A stretch of DNA of 64,000 nt, from contig NZ_JPLZ01000007.1 of the NCBI RefSeq assembly GCF_000735135.1, positions 1 through 64,000 of the forward strand, read 5' to 3'. The position numbers were made by a program, and so were the translations under genes. Shown here piece by piece: positions 7,502-17,086 of this stretch; positions within the stretch are counted from its first letter, which is position 1, and each line of letters starts with the position of its first letter. The notes below the pieces were generated by a model, which was not told the origin of the DNA, did not search any database, and saw only the letters and a list, made by a program, of their open reading frames with translations. This DNA is from Chryseobacterium sp. FH1. GTDB lineage: Bacteria; Bacteroidota; Bacteroidia; Flavobacteriales; Weeksellaceae.

Positions 7502-8413
7502 ATGAAGTTAAAAGAAATTGGCAGAATTAGAAATTATAATTCGAAAGAGTTTACTTCGAAGTTTATGAAGCCCAATATTCCAGTGATCATAGAGGATTTT
7601 ATTGATGCAGAAAGTCCTGCTCTCAGAAAATGGAGTTATGATTACTTCAAAGAAATCGCCGGAACTAATGAAGTGGATGTGTATGGAGAGGAGATCCATT
7701 CTCTTGACAGAGCGGCAAGTAAACCTTTGTCCAAAATGAAATTTTCTGAATATTTGGATTTGATTAGCCGAGAAAAAACAAAATACAGACTGTTTTTATT
7801 CAATCTTTTGACCATCAAACCGGAACTCAAAAAAGATGTGATTTACAAAGATATTACGAAAGGCAAAGTCTTGTCTTGGTTGCCATTTATGTTTTTTGGA
7901 GGTGAGGGTTCCAATACTAGAAACCACGTCGATATTGATATGTCACACGTTTTTCTGACTCAATATCAAGGCATTAAACGGGTTTGGTTGTTTCCGCTAA
8001 GTCAGTCAGATTTGATTTATAAATTGCCTTATAATTTTCATAGCATCGCCAATTTGAAAACTTCATCTCAGGAGGAATTTCCGGGACTCAAATATCTAGA
8101 TGGTTATGAAGCCGTTTTGAAACCTGGACAAACACTTTATATGCCTTCTGGATGGTGGCATTTTATTCAATATGAAACAGAAGGTTATTCTATTTCCGTT
8201 CGAGCTTTGCCTTTTCAGCTAATCGAAAAATGGAGAGGTTTTAAAAATCTCGTCATCACACAACATTTTGATAATCTGATGCGAAAACTTTTCAAAGAAA
8301 AATGGTTTGATTACAAAGTTTCCGTTGCTAAAAAACGTGCTCAAAATGCAATTGATAGAATTGAAGGTAAACACATTTTGGATGATATTCCGGATATTCC
8401 AATTCATTTTTGA
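7502..8413 (+). CDS. Cupin-like (JmjC-type) domain protein, putative 2-oxoglutarate/Fe(II) dioxygenase
   Basis: 303 aa. The N-terminal stretch KPNIPVIIEDFID is typical of the cupin_8/JmjC-like family. The HxD metal pair is in NTRNHVDIDMSHVF, followed by LTQYQGIKRVWLFP and, about 85 residues later, the distal histidine in LYMPSGWWHFIQYE. All three Fe(II) ligands are therefore present, consistent with a protein or small-molecule hydroxylase; the substrate is unknown. It stands alone between its own promoter and terminator. Confidence 0.85.
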   Translation: MKLKEIGRIRNYNSKEFTSKFMKPNIPVIIEDFIDAESPALRKWSYDYFKEIAGTNEVDVYGEEIHSLDRAASKPLSKMKFSEYLDLISREKTKYRLFLFNLLTIKPELKKDVIYKDITKGKVLSWLPFMFFGGEGSNTRNHVDIDMSHVFLTQYQGIKRVWLFPLSQSDLIYKLPYNFHSIANLKTSSQEEFPGLKYLDGYEAVLKPGQTLYMPSGWWHFIQYETEGYSISVRALPFQLIEKWRGFKNLVITQHFDNLMRKLFKEKWFDYKVSVAKKRAQNAIDRIEGKHILDDIPDIPIHF

Positions 8414-8435
8414 ATCAGTAATAACAACCAAATAT

Positions 8436-8470
8436 AAAAAGCCAAAGATTTCCGAATCTTTGGCTTTTTA
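8436..8470. terminator. Bidirectional terminator
   Basis: Perfect 15-bp stem AAAAAGCCAAAGATT / AATCTTTGGCTTTTT with loop TCCG, between converging genes. Confidence 0.9.
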
Positions 8471-8482
8471 TATTTATTAGAA

Positions 8483-8964
8483 TTATTTAATCCCCACTTT
8501 ATCAAGATAAACTTTTTGGATCGCAAGAATACTGTCAGGTTTCGACTTTAATTTTTTGAAATTCTCTTCTACGAGTTCATAATAACCCTCTCTCATTCGA
8601 GGGTCAGATTCGGTGAAAAAGTCTTTGGCAGCCTGACCTTGAGCGTTGACATCATCTATGTAATCGGTGGCAGCCAAGTAAAATGGCATCGCTTCGGGAC
8701 TTACCGAAGTGCCTGCAATATTCTTCAAACCTGCACTAGCGTCTTCGGATAGCTTGATAGCATCTTTGACCTCGATGGCAGTTTCTGCAGAAGGAGCCTT
8801 GGCTAATTCGCTGGAATCCGAAAAATATTTCGCTTCAAATTCGTCGAGCGCATTCATTTCCTTTACAAATTCATTTGCTACTTTTTCATTGAGTGCAAAT
8901 TCGTCGCCCTTTTTACAACCTACCAAAAGAAGAATTGGTATCAAAAAAATCGTTGCTTTTTCAT
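8483..8964 (-). pseudogene. Small exported lipoprotein with a frameshifted start
   Basis: The main frame (8483-8944, 153 aa) reads from a TTG as MIPILLLVGC-KKGDEF, a truncated lipoprotein signal with lipobox LVGC. A natural ATG sits at 8964 but is one base out of frame. With one more A in the A5 run at 8957-8961 the protein would begin MKKATIFLIPILLLVGC, a standard signal. The body is acidic and helical (a DUF3829-like look, unverified). Either the homopolymer is a real or phase-variable deletion, a sequencing error, or TTG 8944 is used. Confidence 0.6.
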
Positions 8965-9009
8965 AGTTTGTCTTTTTTATAAAATTAGCAAAATTTCATA
9001 TTCAAAATA

Positions 9010-9041
9010 TAAAAGGAGATAAAAATATTTCGCTCCTCTTT
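9010..9041 (-). terminator. Candidate terminator of recQ
   Basis: AAAGAGGAG / CTCCTTTT imperfect stem on the minus strand with a 14-nt A/T loop and trailing TTTT, overlapping the recQ stop. Confidence 0.4.
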
Positions 9042-11214
9042 ATTGCTGAGATTGGTGATAAGCCATCGCAATACGAATTTCAAAATAAGAAAAACCTTCG
9101 CCTAATTCATCTTTGATAGCTTTCAGTGATGGAATTGTCTGGGATTTTGCAATTTCGATAATCGGTTCTATTTTGCTCATATCCATCAATTCGTCAGCTT
9201 CTATTTTCCCAGTTGCTACAAAATTGGCTAAATGATTTTGAATGGTGTTGATAGACAGATTTCTGATTTTAGCGATTTCTTCTACATTGTTTCCTTCTTT
9301 GTACAATTCAAAAGTCGTCGCAAAAGTTCCAGATGTCTTGGGATTGGTTTTTTTTGGTTCTCTTTTCTTCTTCGGTTTTTTCTCGATGATTTTACTAGTT
9401 AAACTATGAATATTACAATAATCTGTAATGGGAGTCAAAAATATCTCGCCATATTTTTCAATTTTAAAAGCCCCGAAACCGCTAATTTGACTTAATTCCT
9501 CTTTGGAGTTTGGAAGATAAGTTGATAATTCCAACAAAGTTGCATCAGAAAAAATCACGTAAGGTGGAACATTTTCTCGTTCGGCGATTTCTCTTCTCAA
9601 GGTTCTTAGTTCTGCAAATAAATCTTCATTTGCATCAAAGTCTGGAGCTGAATAATCGGTTTCAACTTCAGCAACAATCACGGCTTTGGCTTGTTCTTTT
9701 ACTTTTCGGAAGGTGACTTTTTTATCTTTAAATAAAACCAATTTGCTCTCTTCATTCAGTTTTAAAACCGAAAATTCCTCATTCGATTCACTCAAAAAAC
9801 CATTAATCAATAATTGTCTTATCAAGTTTTGCCAATAATTTTTATCGTGATTATTTCCAATGCCGTAAGTCGGCAAACTGCGCATCGAATCTGTAATTTT
9901 CACACTTTTGGAACCTCGAAGAAAATCAATAATCAAGTTTTTTCCGTATCGTTCTTTCAACCTAAAAATAGCACTCAATAATTTTTGAGAATCGGTTGTT
10001 ACGTCCCAAGTTTCAAATTCGCTCAAGCAAAAATCGCAGGAATTGCAGTTTCCGTTGTGCGATTCTCCGAAATACTCCATTAAATATTGTCGTCGACATT
10101 TTTGCATTTCGGCAAAGTCGGACATTTGTTTCAGCTTTTGCAACATCAGTTCAGATTGCTCCTCGTTGCCTTCTATCATTGCAAATCTCCTCAATTTTAT
10201 CACATCAGCAAATGAATAAAACAAAATCGCTTCACTCGGCAAACCGTCTCGTCCGGCTCTTCCCGTTTCTTGGTAGTAACTTTCGATATTTTTGGGCAAA
10301 TCTGCGTGCATCACAAAACGGACATTGCTCTTGTCGATTCCCATCCCGAAGGCAATCGTAGCGACCATTACTCGAGTTTTATCCTTTAAAAAATCTTCCT
10401 GAACTTTCGCTCTTTCCACGGAAGAAATTCCGGCGTGGTAAAATGCGGAATTGATGCCATTTTCTCTCAAATTATTTGACATTTCTTCTGTTCCTTTTCT
10501 CGATAAACAGTAGATAATTCCCGAATCGTTTGGATGTTCATTGAGATATTGAATGATATTCTGAAGAACAGATTGTTTCGGCTGAACAAAATATTTGATA
10601 TTGGCTCTATCAAAAGAAGAAATTAAAACCAGCGGATTTTGAAGATTCAATTGTTTGATGATGTCTTTCCTCGTGATTTCGTCTGCACTTGCCGTCAGTG
10701 CGATGATTGGGACTTCTGGAAATTGCTTTTTAATTCCATTTAAAAACAAATAATCCGGACGAAAATCGTGACCCCAATGCGAGACACAATGCGCTTCATC
10801 TACCGCAAACAGGGAAATGTTGACTTCATTCAGCAATTTTAAAAACGCACCATTATCTGCACTCAATTTTTCCGGCGCAACATATAAAAGTTTGAGCTGA
10901 CCGTTTTTTAATTGATTTAAAGTTTCATTTTGCTCAAAAGAAGACATCGAAGAATTGATGTACGAAGCAGAAATTCCGTTCACTCGCAAAGCATCAACCT
11001 GGTCTTTCATCAAGGCAATCAACGGTGAAATAACGATGGCAGTTCCGTCCAAAACCAACGCCGGAACTTGGTAACAAAGCGATTTTCCACCGCCAGTTGG
11101 CATCAAAACAAATGTATCTTTTTTTGCAATTACATTTTCAACTGCGTTGGCTTGCTCGAGGCGGAAATTGTCGTAGCCGAAATATTGTTGTAATATTTGT
11201 GATGGAGATTTCAT
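9040..11214 (-). CDS. recQ: ATP-dependent DNA helicase RecQ
   Basis: 724 aa 3'-5' helicase in recombination and repair. Order of domains: helicase core (about 1-340) with Walker A MPTGGGKSLCYQVPA, DEAH box in AVDEAHCVSHWGHDFRPDY, and motif VI YYQETGRAGRDG; zinc-binding domain with cysteines CRRQYLMEYFGE..CNSCDFC (about 375-395); winged helix; HRDC (about 525-600). A C-terminal helix-turn-helix region (YKEGNNVEEIAKIRNLSINTI) follows, as in longer RecQ proteins of Bacteroidetes and Firmicutes. Apparently monocistronic. Confidence 0.96.
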   Translation of the reverse strand: MKSPSQILQQYFGYDNFRLEQANAVENVIAKKDTFVLMPTGGGKSLCYQVPALVLDGTAIVISPLIALMKDQVDALRVNGISASYINSSMSSFEQNETLNQLKNGQLKLLYVAPEKLSADNGAFLKLLNEVNISLFAVDEAHCVSHWGHDFRPDYLFLNGIKKQFPEVPIIALTASADEITRKDIIKQLNLQNPLVLISSFDRANIKYFVQPKQSVLQNIIQYLNEHPNDSGIIYCLSRKGTEEMSNNLRENGINSAFYHAGISSVERAKVQEDFLKDKTRVMVATIAFGMGIDKSNVRFVMHADLPKNIESYYQETGRAGRDGLPSEAILFYSFADVIKLRRFAMIEGNEEQSELMLQKLKQMSDFAEMQKCRRQYLMEYFGESHNGNCNSCDFCLSEFETWDVTTDSQKLLSAIFRLKERYGKNLIIDFLRGSKSVKITDSMRSLPTYGIGNNHDKNYWQNLIRQLLINGFLSESNEEFSVLKLNEESKLVLFKDKKVTFRKVKEQAKAVIVAEVETDYSAPDFDANEDLFAELRTLRREIAERENVPPYVIFSDATLLELSTYLPNSKEELSQISGFGAFKIEKYGEIFLTPITDYCNIHSLTSKIIEKKPKKKREPKKTNPKTSGTFATTFELYKEGNNVEEIAKIRNLSINTIQNHLANFVATGKIEADELMDMSKIEPIIEIAKSQTIPSLKAIKDELGEGFSYFEIRIAMAYHQSQQ

Positions 11215-11364
11215 AGAATTTGTGTTTTAGTAAAAATAATAAATTTGGCTTGGAATCAAAAATGATAATTCCTGTAACATTTTCGTCGGCAAAAGAAGTG
11301 TTTCTATCGGTAAAGTTTTCAAATCGTGGCAACGTACGATAAATTTGACAAAAAATTAATAGAT

Positions 11365-12102
11365 ATGTCATTATTTACGCCACTTATTTGGATTCTCATC
11401 ATCGTTCCATTTATTGCTTTAGCCATTTTTAAGTCAGAAAAGGTCAATCTAAAATATTTAGGATTGTTCGTCCTTTATTTTTTAACGGATTCCTACATTC
11501 AGCATTTGTCGAAACTTTATTTTGATTTGGAGTTTATAGGATTGAAATTCGCCTGGATTGGTAAAATTTTGAGTTTGTGTTTTGGTTTGATTGTTATTTT
11601 TTCTGTTTCAAAAAAAGATAGACAAGAAATTGGATTTACGACGAAAACAAACTCAAAAAGTCAAGTGAAATCTGGAGTTTTAATTTTTCTCGGATTTTTG
11701 GTTTTCGATTTTATATTCAAAATGATTTTGTTTCCAAAAGGCGGTGATTTCGATTTGGAAACGTTTGCATTCCAAATGACAATGCCTGGTTTGACGGAGG
11801 AATTGGTTTTCAGAGGAATTTTATTTTGGCTTTTGGACAAAGCTTTCGAACCGAAATGGAATTTCAAAGGCGTTAAATTCGGTTGGGGATTTGTCATTAT
11901 CACGATACTTTTTGCGGAAGCGCACGGTGTGATGCTTACAGAAAATTATGACTTCAAGTTTGACATCATCACCATTCTTTACTTAACGGTTATTTCCTCT
12001 CTCAGTGTCGGGATTTTGCGTAAACTTTCAGGGAATCTTATTTTTCCAATTCTGGGACATAACGCCATCAACACGATAAACGCCATCATTAGAATTTTGT
12101 AA
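11365..12102 (+). CDS. CPBP-family intramembrane glutamic endopeptidase
   Basis: 245 aa from ATG 11365; a GTG at 11326 is possible but adds a charged, non-conserved leader. Several TM helices. The three CPBP motifs are present: TEELVFRGILFW (EExxxR), FAEAHGVML (FxxxH) and GHNAINTINAI (HxxxN). The family includes Rce1-type CAAX proteases and bacteriocin-immunity proteins. The role here is unknown. Confidence 0.88.
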   Translation: MSLFTPLIWILIIVPFIALAIFKSEKVNLKYLGLFVLYFLTDSYIQHLSKLYFDLEFIGLKFAWIGKILSLCFGLIVIFSVSKKDRQEIGFTTKTNSKSQVKSGVLIFLGFLVFDFIFKMILFPKGGDFDLETFAFQMTMPGLTEELVFRGILFWLLDKAFEPKWNFKGVKFGWGFVIITILFAEAHGVMLTENYDFKFDIITILYLTVISSLSVGILRKLSGNLIFPILGHNAINTINAIIRIL

Positions 12103-12131
12103 AAAGCACTAATCAAACAGCTTCAAAAAAC

Positions 12132-12139
12132 TATCTTTG
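12132..12139 (+). promoter_or_regulatory. Probable -7 promoter element of the LytS/LytTR operon
   Basis: TATCTTTG. It overlaps an alternative TTG start at 12137, which supports ATG 12164 as the histidine kinase start. Confidence 0.5.
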
Positions 12140-12163
12140 GAGCTGTTTTTTCAATTAAAAATT

Positions 12164-13327
12164 ATGCAAAAAATATCTTCAAATTATGTTACCAAACGCA
12201 TTGGTGAATTTGATTTTGAACAATTTTACACCCAACAGAAACGATTGATTTTCCATTCTTTGATGTGGTTGAGTTTTGCTTTTTTATTGTTTTTGAGTTA
12301 TCGATTAGCTTATCATCTCACGTATTTCAATAGTTTCATCCTTACACTTCGGATGTGCGTTGTGAATATGATTGTGTTCTATATTTTCTTTTATCTACTT
12401 CTGCCGAGAATTTTAAAACTATCATTCGGATTGGCGATTTTTAATTTGATTATAAGTTTTCCTGTGTTTGTAATTGTTTGGTTGCTATCAACTTACTTGT
12501 TTTCTATAATTTATCACTATTTTGGATTCGAAATTTTAGAAGGAGAATTGAAAGGTGCGATTACGGCGAGTGCAAACCAGACTTTTTTGGAAACCATTTC
12601 TATTAACAGAATAATTTCTCAGTCAATTATCTTCATTTCACTTTTGTCGCCTTTCTTTTTTGTTAAAATCTTATTTGAAATTTCCAAACTTTACAGCCGA
12701 ACCATTAAAATTCAAAACCAGAAAAATCTGCTGGAAATCCAGAATATCAATATTGAAAAAGACTTTCTAAAATCTCAGCTCAATCCACATTTTCTATTTA
12801 ATACTTTGAATAATTTATACAGTTTGAGCCTTAAGAAAGACAATGCGGTTCCCGAAGTGATTCTCAACCTTTCCGACACAATGAGTTATACGTTGTACGA
12901 ATCGAACAGTGAAAAAGTAGAATTGTGGAAAGAAGTAGAATTCGTTAAAAACTATTTCGAGCTCGAAAAAATGCGCTACTCTGCGGATAAGAAAATTCAT
13001 TGCGAATTTCCTACTGAGACAGATTGTAAAGGTTTAATGATTGCTCCGCTTTTGACTTTCACCTTCATAGAAAATGCTTTTAAATATGGTCTGAAATCAA
13101 AAGAATTAGCTTTTTTGAATCTTAAAATAAAGATTGAAAATGGGAAGTTTATTTTTGTGATAGAAAATGATTTCGAGGAAAACAAAACCAAAAATATTCA
13201 CGGCGGAATCGGAATAGAAAATGTACGTAAACGTCTCCAGTTAATATATCCAAACGATTTTCAATTAGAAATTCTCGATTCACAAAATATTTTCAGCGTG
13301 CAGTTAACAATCAATCTAATCAAATAA
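12164..13327 (+). CDS. LytS-type sensor histidine kinase
   Basis: 387 aa from ATG 12164. Four hydrophobic segments in the first 190 residues form the membrane sensor. Next comes a coiled linker, then the His_kinase domain with the phospho-acceptor in KSQLNPHFLFNTLNNLYSL (about residue 210) and ATPase elements IENAFKYG and GGIGIENVRKRL. The input signal is unknown. Its stop overlaps the start of the response regulator (TAATG at 13325-13329), so the two are co-translated. Confidence 0.95.
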   Translation: MQKISSNYVTKRIGEFDFEQFYTQQKRLIFHSLMWLSFAFLLFLSYRLAYHLTYFNSFILTLRMCVVNMIVFYIFFYLLLPRILKLSFGLAIFNLIISFPVFVIVWLLSTYLFSIIYHYFGFEILEGELKGAITASANQTFLETISINRIISQSIIFISLLSPFFFVKILFEISKLYSRTIKIQNQKNLLEIQNINIEKDFLKSQLNPHFLFNTLNNLYSLSLKKDNAVPEVILNLSDTMSYTLYESNSEKVELWKEVEFVKNYFELEKMRYSADKKIHCEFPTETDCKGLMIAPLLTFTFIENAFKYGLKSKELAFLNLKIKIENGKFIFVIENDFEENKTKNIHGGIGIENVRKRLQLIYPNDFQLEILDSQNIFSVQLTINLIK

Positions 13328-14031
13328 TGGAAAAAATAAATTGCATCATTATCGATGACGAACCACTTGGAAGAGACGTCGTAGAATCCTTCGCCAAAGA
13401 AGTTTCTTATCTAAACATTCTGGGGATTTTTGAAAACCCTGTGACAGCTTTATCTTTTCTTGAAGAAAATTCCGTCGACTTAGTTTTCAGTGATATTGAA
13501 ATGCCCAAAATCAATGGTTTAGATTTCCTCCGAACATTAGAAAACCCGCCCATTTTTATTTTTATTACCGCTTATCGCGAGTTTGCTTTAGACGGTTTTG
13601 ATACAGGCGCGACAGATTATTTGGTGAAACCGGTTAGATTTGATAGATTTTTGAAAGCCGTGCAAAAAGCTAAAAATCAGATAGATTTAAAGATAAATTC
13701 CAACAGCTCACAAGAGCACAACGACAAAATCTTTATTAAATCAGAAGGAAAAATTATTAAGATTTTGTTGACCGAAATTTTATATATCGAAGCCCAAGGC
13801 GATTATTTGAATGTGATGACAACATCGGAAATCTATTCGACCCAAATGACACTTACCTCAATGGAAGAGAGTTTACGAAATAAAAAATTCTTTAGAGTTC
13901 AGCGTTCCTTTATTTTGAATCTTGATTTTGTAAGAAGTATCCACGGAAATATGGTGGAATTGCTGAACGGAAAATCTATTTCTGTTTCCGTGAATAAAAA
14001 GGAGGAACTTTGCAAATTTTTGGGAATGTGA
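13327..14031 (+). CDS. LytTR-family response regulator
   Basis: 234 aa. The receiver domain is residues 1-120: acidic pair IIIDDEPLG, phospho-Asp in VFSDIEMPKING, switch Thr in FITAY, Lys in DYLVKPVRF. The LytTR DNA-binding domain is about 135-234 (ILYIEAQGDYLNVMT, FFRVQRSFILNLDFV). The partner kinase is directly upstream. Target promoters cannot be named from this window. Confidence 0.96.
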   Translation: MEKINCIIIDDEPLGRDVVESFAKEVSYLNILGIFENPVTALSFLEENSVDLVFSDIEMPKINGLDFLRTLENPPIFIFITAYREFALDGFDTGATDYLVKPVRFDRFLKAVQKAKNQIDLKINSNSSQEHNDKIFIKSEGKIIKILLTEILYIEAQGDYLNVMTTSEIYSTQMTLTSMEESLRNKKFFRVQRSFILNLDFVRSIHGNMVELLNGKSISVSVNKKEELCKFLGM

Positions 14032-14041
14032 ATTTTTTAAA

Positions 14042-14070
14042 TAAAAAAAGCGAGAAATAATCTCGCTTCT
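14042..14070 (-). terminator. Terminator of aspS (convergent with the response regulator gene)
   Basis: Stem AAGCGAGA (14048-14055) / TCTCGCTT (14061-14068). On the minus strand it is followed by a run of seven T. Confidence 0.8.
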
Positions 14071-14073
14071 AAT

Positions 14074-15828
14074 TTATGATTTTAAATCTAATTTCAATTC
14101 TAACTCCGTCAGCTGTTCCTGATGAATCGGTGCCGGCGCATCAATCATCACATCTCGCCCAGAATTATTTTTCGGGAATGCGATGTAATCTCTAATCACT
14201 TCATTTCCATCCAAAATCGCTACCAATCGGTCAAATCCGAACGCCAAACCACCGTGAGGCGGAGCGCCATATTTAAAGGCGTTCATCAAAAATCCGAATT
14301 GGGCTTCTGCTTCTTCTTTTGAGAATCCTAAAAGGTCAAACATTCTAGACTGTAAATCTTTATCAAAAATCCTGATAGAACCGCCACCAATTTCGTTTCC
14401 GTTTAAAACCAAATCGTATGCGTTGGCTCTCGCTTTTCCTGGGTCAGTTTCCAAAAGGTGGAAATCTTCGGTTTTCGGAGAGGTGAAAGGGTGGTGCATT
14501 GCGTGGTAACGTCCGTTTTCCTCATCAAATTCCAACAGTGGGAAATCTACAACCCAAAGTGGTGCAAATTCGTTTCCTTTTCTCAGCCCAAGACGGTTTC
14601 CAAGTTCCATTCTCAAAGCGGAAAGTTGCGTTCTCACTTTGTCTGCGTTTCCGGACATTACGAAAATTAAATCGCCAGCTTTTGCGCCGAATTCTTCAGT
14701 GATTTTCTTTAAGTCTTCTTCAGAATAGAATTTATTGACAGACGAAGTTATAACGCCATCGTTTTGGAATTTAATCCAAACCAATCCTGTTGCGCCAATT
14801 TGTGGGCGTTTTACCCAATCCACCAATTCGTCGATTTGTTTTCTGGTGTAATCTGCAATGCCTTCAACATTGATTCCGACAACCAATTCTGCATCGTCGA
14901 ATATTTTGAAATCTTTCCCTTTTGTTAAGTCATTCAGTTCGTGAAATTCCATTCCGAAACGGATGTCCGGTTTGTCGTTTCCATATTTCTGCATCGCATC
15001 GGCGAAGGTCATTCTTGGGAAATCTCCGAATTCGTTTCCGGTAATGTCTTTCAAAAGAACTTTTGTCATTCCTTCGAAAACATTCATAATATCTTCCTGC
15101 TCTACAAATGCCATTTCGCAATCGATTTGGGTGAATTCCGGCTGTCTGTCAGCTCTCAAATCCTCATCACGGAAACATTTCACGATCTGAAAATATCTGT
15201 CCATTCCGCCGACCATTAACAACTGTTTGAAAGTTTGTGGTGATTGTGGCAATGCATAAAACTGTCCTGGATTCATTCTGCTTGGAACTACGAAATCTCT
15301 CGCTCCTTCCGGAGTAGATTTGATTAAAACCGGCGTTTCAACCTCGATGAAGCCTTCTTCTGAAAGATAATTTCTAACTTTCTGCGCCATTTTGTGACGG
15401 AAAATCAGTTTGTCTTTTACCGGATTTCTTCTGATATCCAAATATCTGTATTTCATTCTCAATTCTTCGCCACCGTCGGTTTCGTCTTCTATTGTGAAAG
15501 GTGGAAGTTGAGATTCATTTAAAATGATTAGATTCTCAACTAAGATTTCTACGTCCCCAGTTGCAATCTTTGGGTTTTTGGAAGTACGTTCGATAACGGT
15601 TCCTTCTATTTTGATGACGAACTCACGGCCTAATTTTTTGGCGGTTTCCAAAAGTTCTTTGGAAGTTCTGTCCTCGTCCAAAACCAATTGTGTGATGCCG
15701 TAACGGTCTCGCAAATCTATCCAAATCATAAAACCTTTGTCGCGGATGGTTTGTACCCAGCCGGAAAGTGTTACTTTTTCATTCAGATTTTTCAGCGTCA
15801 GTTCGCCGTTTGTGTGTGTACGGAACAT
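14074..15828 (-). CDS. aspS: Aspartyl-tRNA synthetase
   Basis: 584 aa class II synthetase charging tRNA-Asp, bacterial type. The N-terminal OB-fold anticodon domain (1-100) begins [25 protein letters not shown]. Catalytic motif 2 is [21 protein letters not shown] and motif 3 is [12 protein letters not shown]; the GAD insertion lies between (about 285-400). The length is usual. The leader contains the TCTA-rich tract at 15832-15876. Confidence 0.97.
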   Translation of the reverse strand: MFRTHTNGELTLKNLNEKVTLSGWVQTIRDKGFMIWIDLRDRYGITQLVLDEDRTSKELLETAKKLGREFVIKIEGTVIERTSKNPKIATGDVEILVENLIILNESQLPPFTIEDETDGGEELRMKYRYLDIRRNPVKDKLIFRHKMAQKVRNYLSEEGFIEVETPVLIKSTPEGARDFVVPSRMNPGQFYALPQSPQTFKQLLMVGGMDRYFQIVKCFRDEDLRADRQPEFTQIDCEMAFVEQEDIMNVFEGMTKVLLKDITGNEFGDFPRMTFADAMQKYGNDKPDIRFGMEFHELNDLTKGKDFKIFDDAELVVGINVEGIADYTRKQIDELVDWVKRPQIGATGLVWIKFQNDGVITSSVNKFYSEEDLKKITEEFGAKAGDLIFVMSGNADKVRTQLSALRMELGNRLGLRKGNEFAPLWVVDFPLLEFDEENGRYHAMHHPFTSPKTEDFHLLETDPGKARANAYDLVLNGNEIGGGSIRIFDKDLQSRMFDLLGFSKEEAEAQFGFLMNAFKYGAPPHGGLAFGFDRLVAILDGNEVIRDYIAFPKNNSGRDVMIDAPAPIHQEQLTELELKLDLKS

Positions 15829-15831
15829 TTT

Positions 15832-15876
15832 TTTAGATGTTAGATGTTAGACTTTAGAGATTAGACATTTAGTCGT
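15832..15876 (-). repeat. TCTA-rich tract in the aspS leader
   Basis: On the minus strand, toward the start codon: ...TGTCTAATCTCTAAAGTCTAACATCTAACATCTAAA then the ATG. The same kind of tract precedes aroC, the SDR gene and lpxB. Confidence 0.55.
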
Positions 15877-15960
15877 CCAATTTCCGAGTGCAAAGATAAT
15901 AATATGAATAGAGAATACGACAAATATGTACATAATTGTCCATATTTGATGTAATTAATT

Positions 15961-16100
15961 TGAATCGAGGCGAAGCGCGTGAGGGATAGTAGTGGATATC
16001 CTTTTTTTAGCGGAGGGAATTAGCGAATGGGAAAAAAGATAGTAACGGATAGCCCGGCCCGAGCGGTGGGAGAAGCGTTGGCGAGGGACACGCCCTAATT
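15961..16100. repeat. Dispersed intergenic repeat, family A, copy 2
   Basis: Inverted relative to copy 1 at 4785-4911, with the same ordered conserved blocks (GCGTGAGGGATAGTAG, GGATATCC, AGATAGTA, GGATAGCCCGGCCCGAG, GGCGAGGGACACGCCC). The central 35 bp differs from copy 1. It is richer in GC than its surroundings and lies between aspS and the THX gene. No coding frame is convincing. Confidence 0.8.
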
Positions 16101-16155
16101 GTTGGTAGTCTCGGAAAATTGTTGTAATTTAGTGGAAATCAAATATTTAATTATT

Positions 16156-16341
16156 ATGGGAAGAGGAGACCAAAAATCTACCAAAGGAAAAATCGCGCGA
16201 GGAAGTTATGGAAAATCCAGACTTAGAAAAACCTCGAAACCTGTAGTAGTGGCGGAAAAGCCAGCAAAAGAAAAAGCAGAACCAAAGCCGAAAGCAACGA
16301 AAGCGAAGGCTGAAAAACCAAAGGAAACGGAAGAAAAATAA
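16156..16341 (+). CDS. 30S ribosomal protein THX-like
   Basis: 61 aa from ATG 16156. The N-terminus MGRGDQKSTKGKIARGSYGK matches the short basic THX family (GKGDKKTKRGKI.GSYG.), which binds at the top of the 30S head in Thermus. The tail is a Lys/Ala/Pro/Glu-rich low-complexity extension (KPKATKAKAEKPKETEEK). The frame opens earlier at 16099, but that part is unrelated and overlaps the repeat. Confidence 0.85.
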   Translation: MGRGDQKSTKGKIARGSYGKSRLRKTSKPVVVAEKPAKEKAEPKPKATKAKAEKPKETEEK

Positions 16342-16377
16342 AAAATCGGGCTCGTAAATTTTACGGGCCCGATTTGT
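16342..16377. terminator. Bidirectional terminator after the THX gene
   Basis: Stem AAATCGGGCTCGTAAA (16343-16358) / TTTACGGGCCCGATTT (16360-16375), one mismatch, flanked by A- and T-rich ends. Shared with the convergent DUF937 gene. Confidence 0.8.
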
Positions 16378-16394
16378 ATTTGTAGTGTAATCTT

Positions 16395-17045
16395 TTATTT
16401 TCCGAAAAGTCCGCCTAGCAATCCACCAAGTCCGCCTTGTTGAGATTGTTTTTGCTGACCTCCGCCAAGAACGCTTCCAAGAATGTCGCCTAATCCACCT
16501 CCGGAAGATTGCGTTGCGCCACCAAGTACGCTTCCTAAAATATCACTCAAAGGATTGTTGGATGCCTGCGCTTCCTGAGCTGAACCACCAAGAATTCCGC
16601 CAAGCAAATCACCCAATCCACCGCCAGAAGTGACGTTGTTGGCTTGCTTCTGCTGACCGATATAGCCCATAATGACTGGTGCCAACATTGCCAAGATTGG
16701 TCCAATCTTGTCCATGGAAATTCCAGTATTTTGTGAAAGTTGGTTTTCTACATTTGCCTTTTCGCCTCCGAAGATGTGACTTAGGATCGAGTCGCCTTCT
16801 TGCTCTCTTTCTAATGCTTGAGCAGGATTGTTTAAGATACTTCCGTCGTGGTGTTTGTCGAGGGTTGTATTTAGTTTGTCTGCTTCGTCAGTGTTTTCTG
16901 ATTTTTTCTTCAAATAGCTGATGACCAAAGGTGCTGCAACTATCAAAAGTGCGATGATTTGATTTTTGCTGATTCCGAATTTATTCTCAGCCTGTTCTGC
17001 AACCTGGTTGCCTGTACTTCCTGTAATAAGGTCTAGTAAACCCAT
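16395..17045 (-). CDS. DUF937 domain protein with Gly-rich C-terminus
   Basis: 216 aa. The N-terminal part (GLLDLITGSTGNQVAEQAENKFGISKNQIIALLIVAAPLVISYLKK) and the following LSQNTGISMDKIGPILAMLAPVIMGYIG are two DUF937-type helical repeats. The last 80 residues repeat LGDLLGG/ILGSVLGG units, a flexible Gly/Leu-rich tail. The biochemical function of the family is not established. No signal peptide. Confidence 0.85.
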   Translation of the reverse strand: MGLLDLITGSTGNQVAEQAENKFGISKNQIIALLIVAAPLVISYLKKKSENTDEADKLNTTLDKHHDGSILNNPAQALEREQEGDSILSHIFGGEKANVENQLSQNTGISMDKIGPILAMLAPVIMGYIGQQKQANNVTSGGGLGDLLGGILGGSAQEAQASNNPLSDILGSVLGGATQSSGGGLGDILGSVLGGGQQKQSQQGGLGGLLGGLFGK

Positions 17046-17086
17046 AATTTATGTTTTTTGTTGATAATCAAAGATAAAAATTTTGA

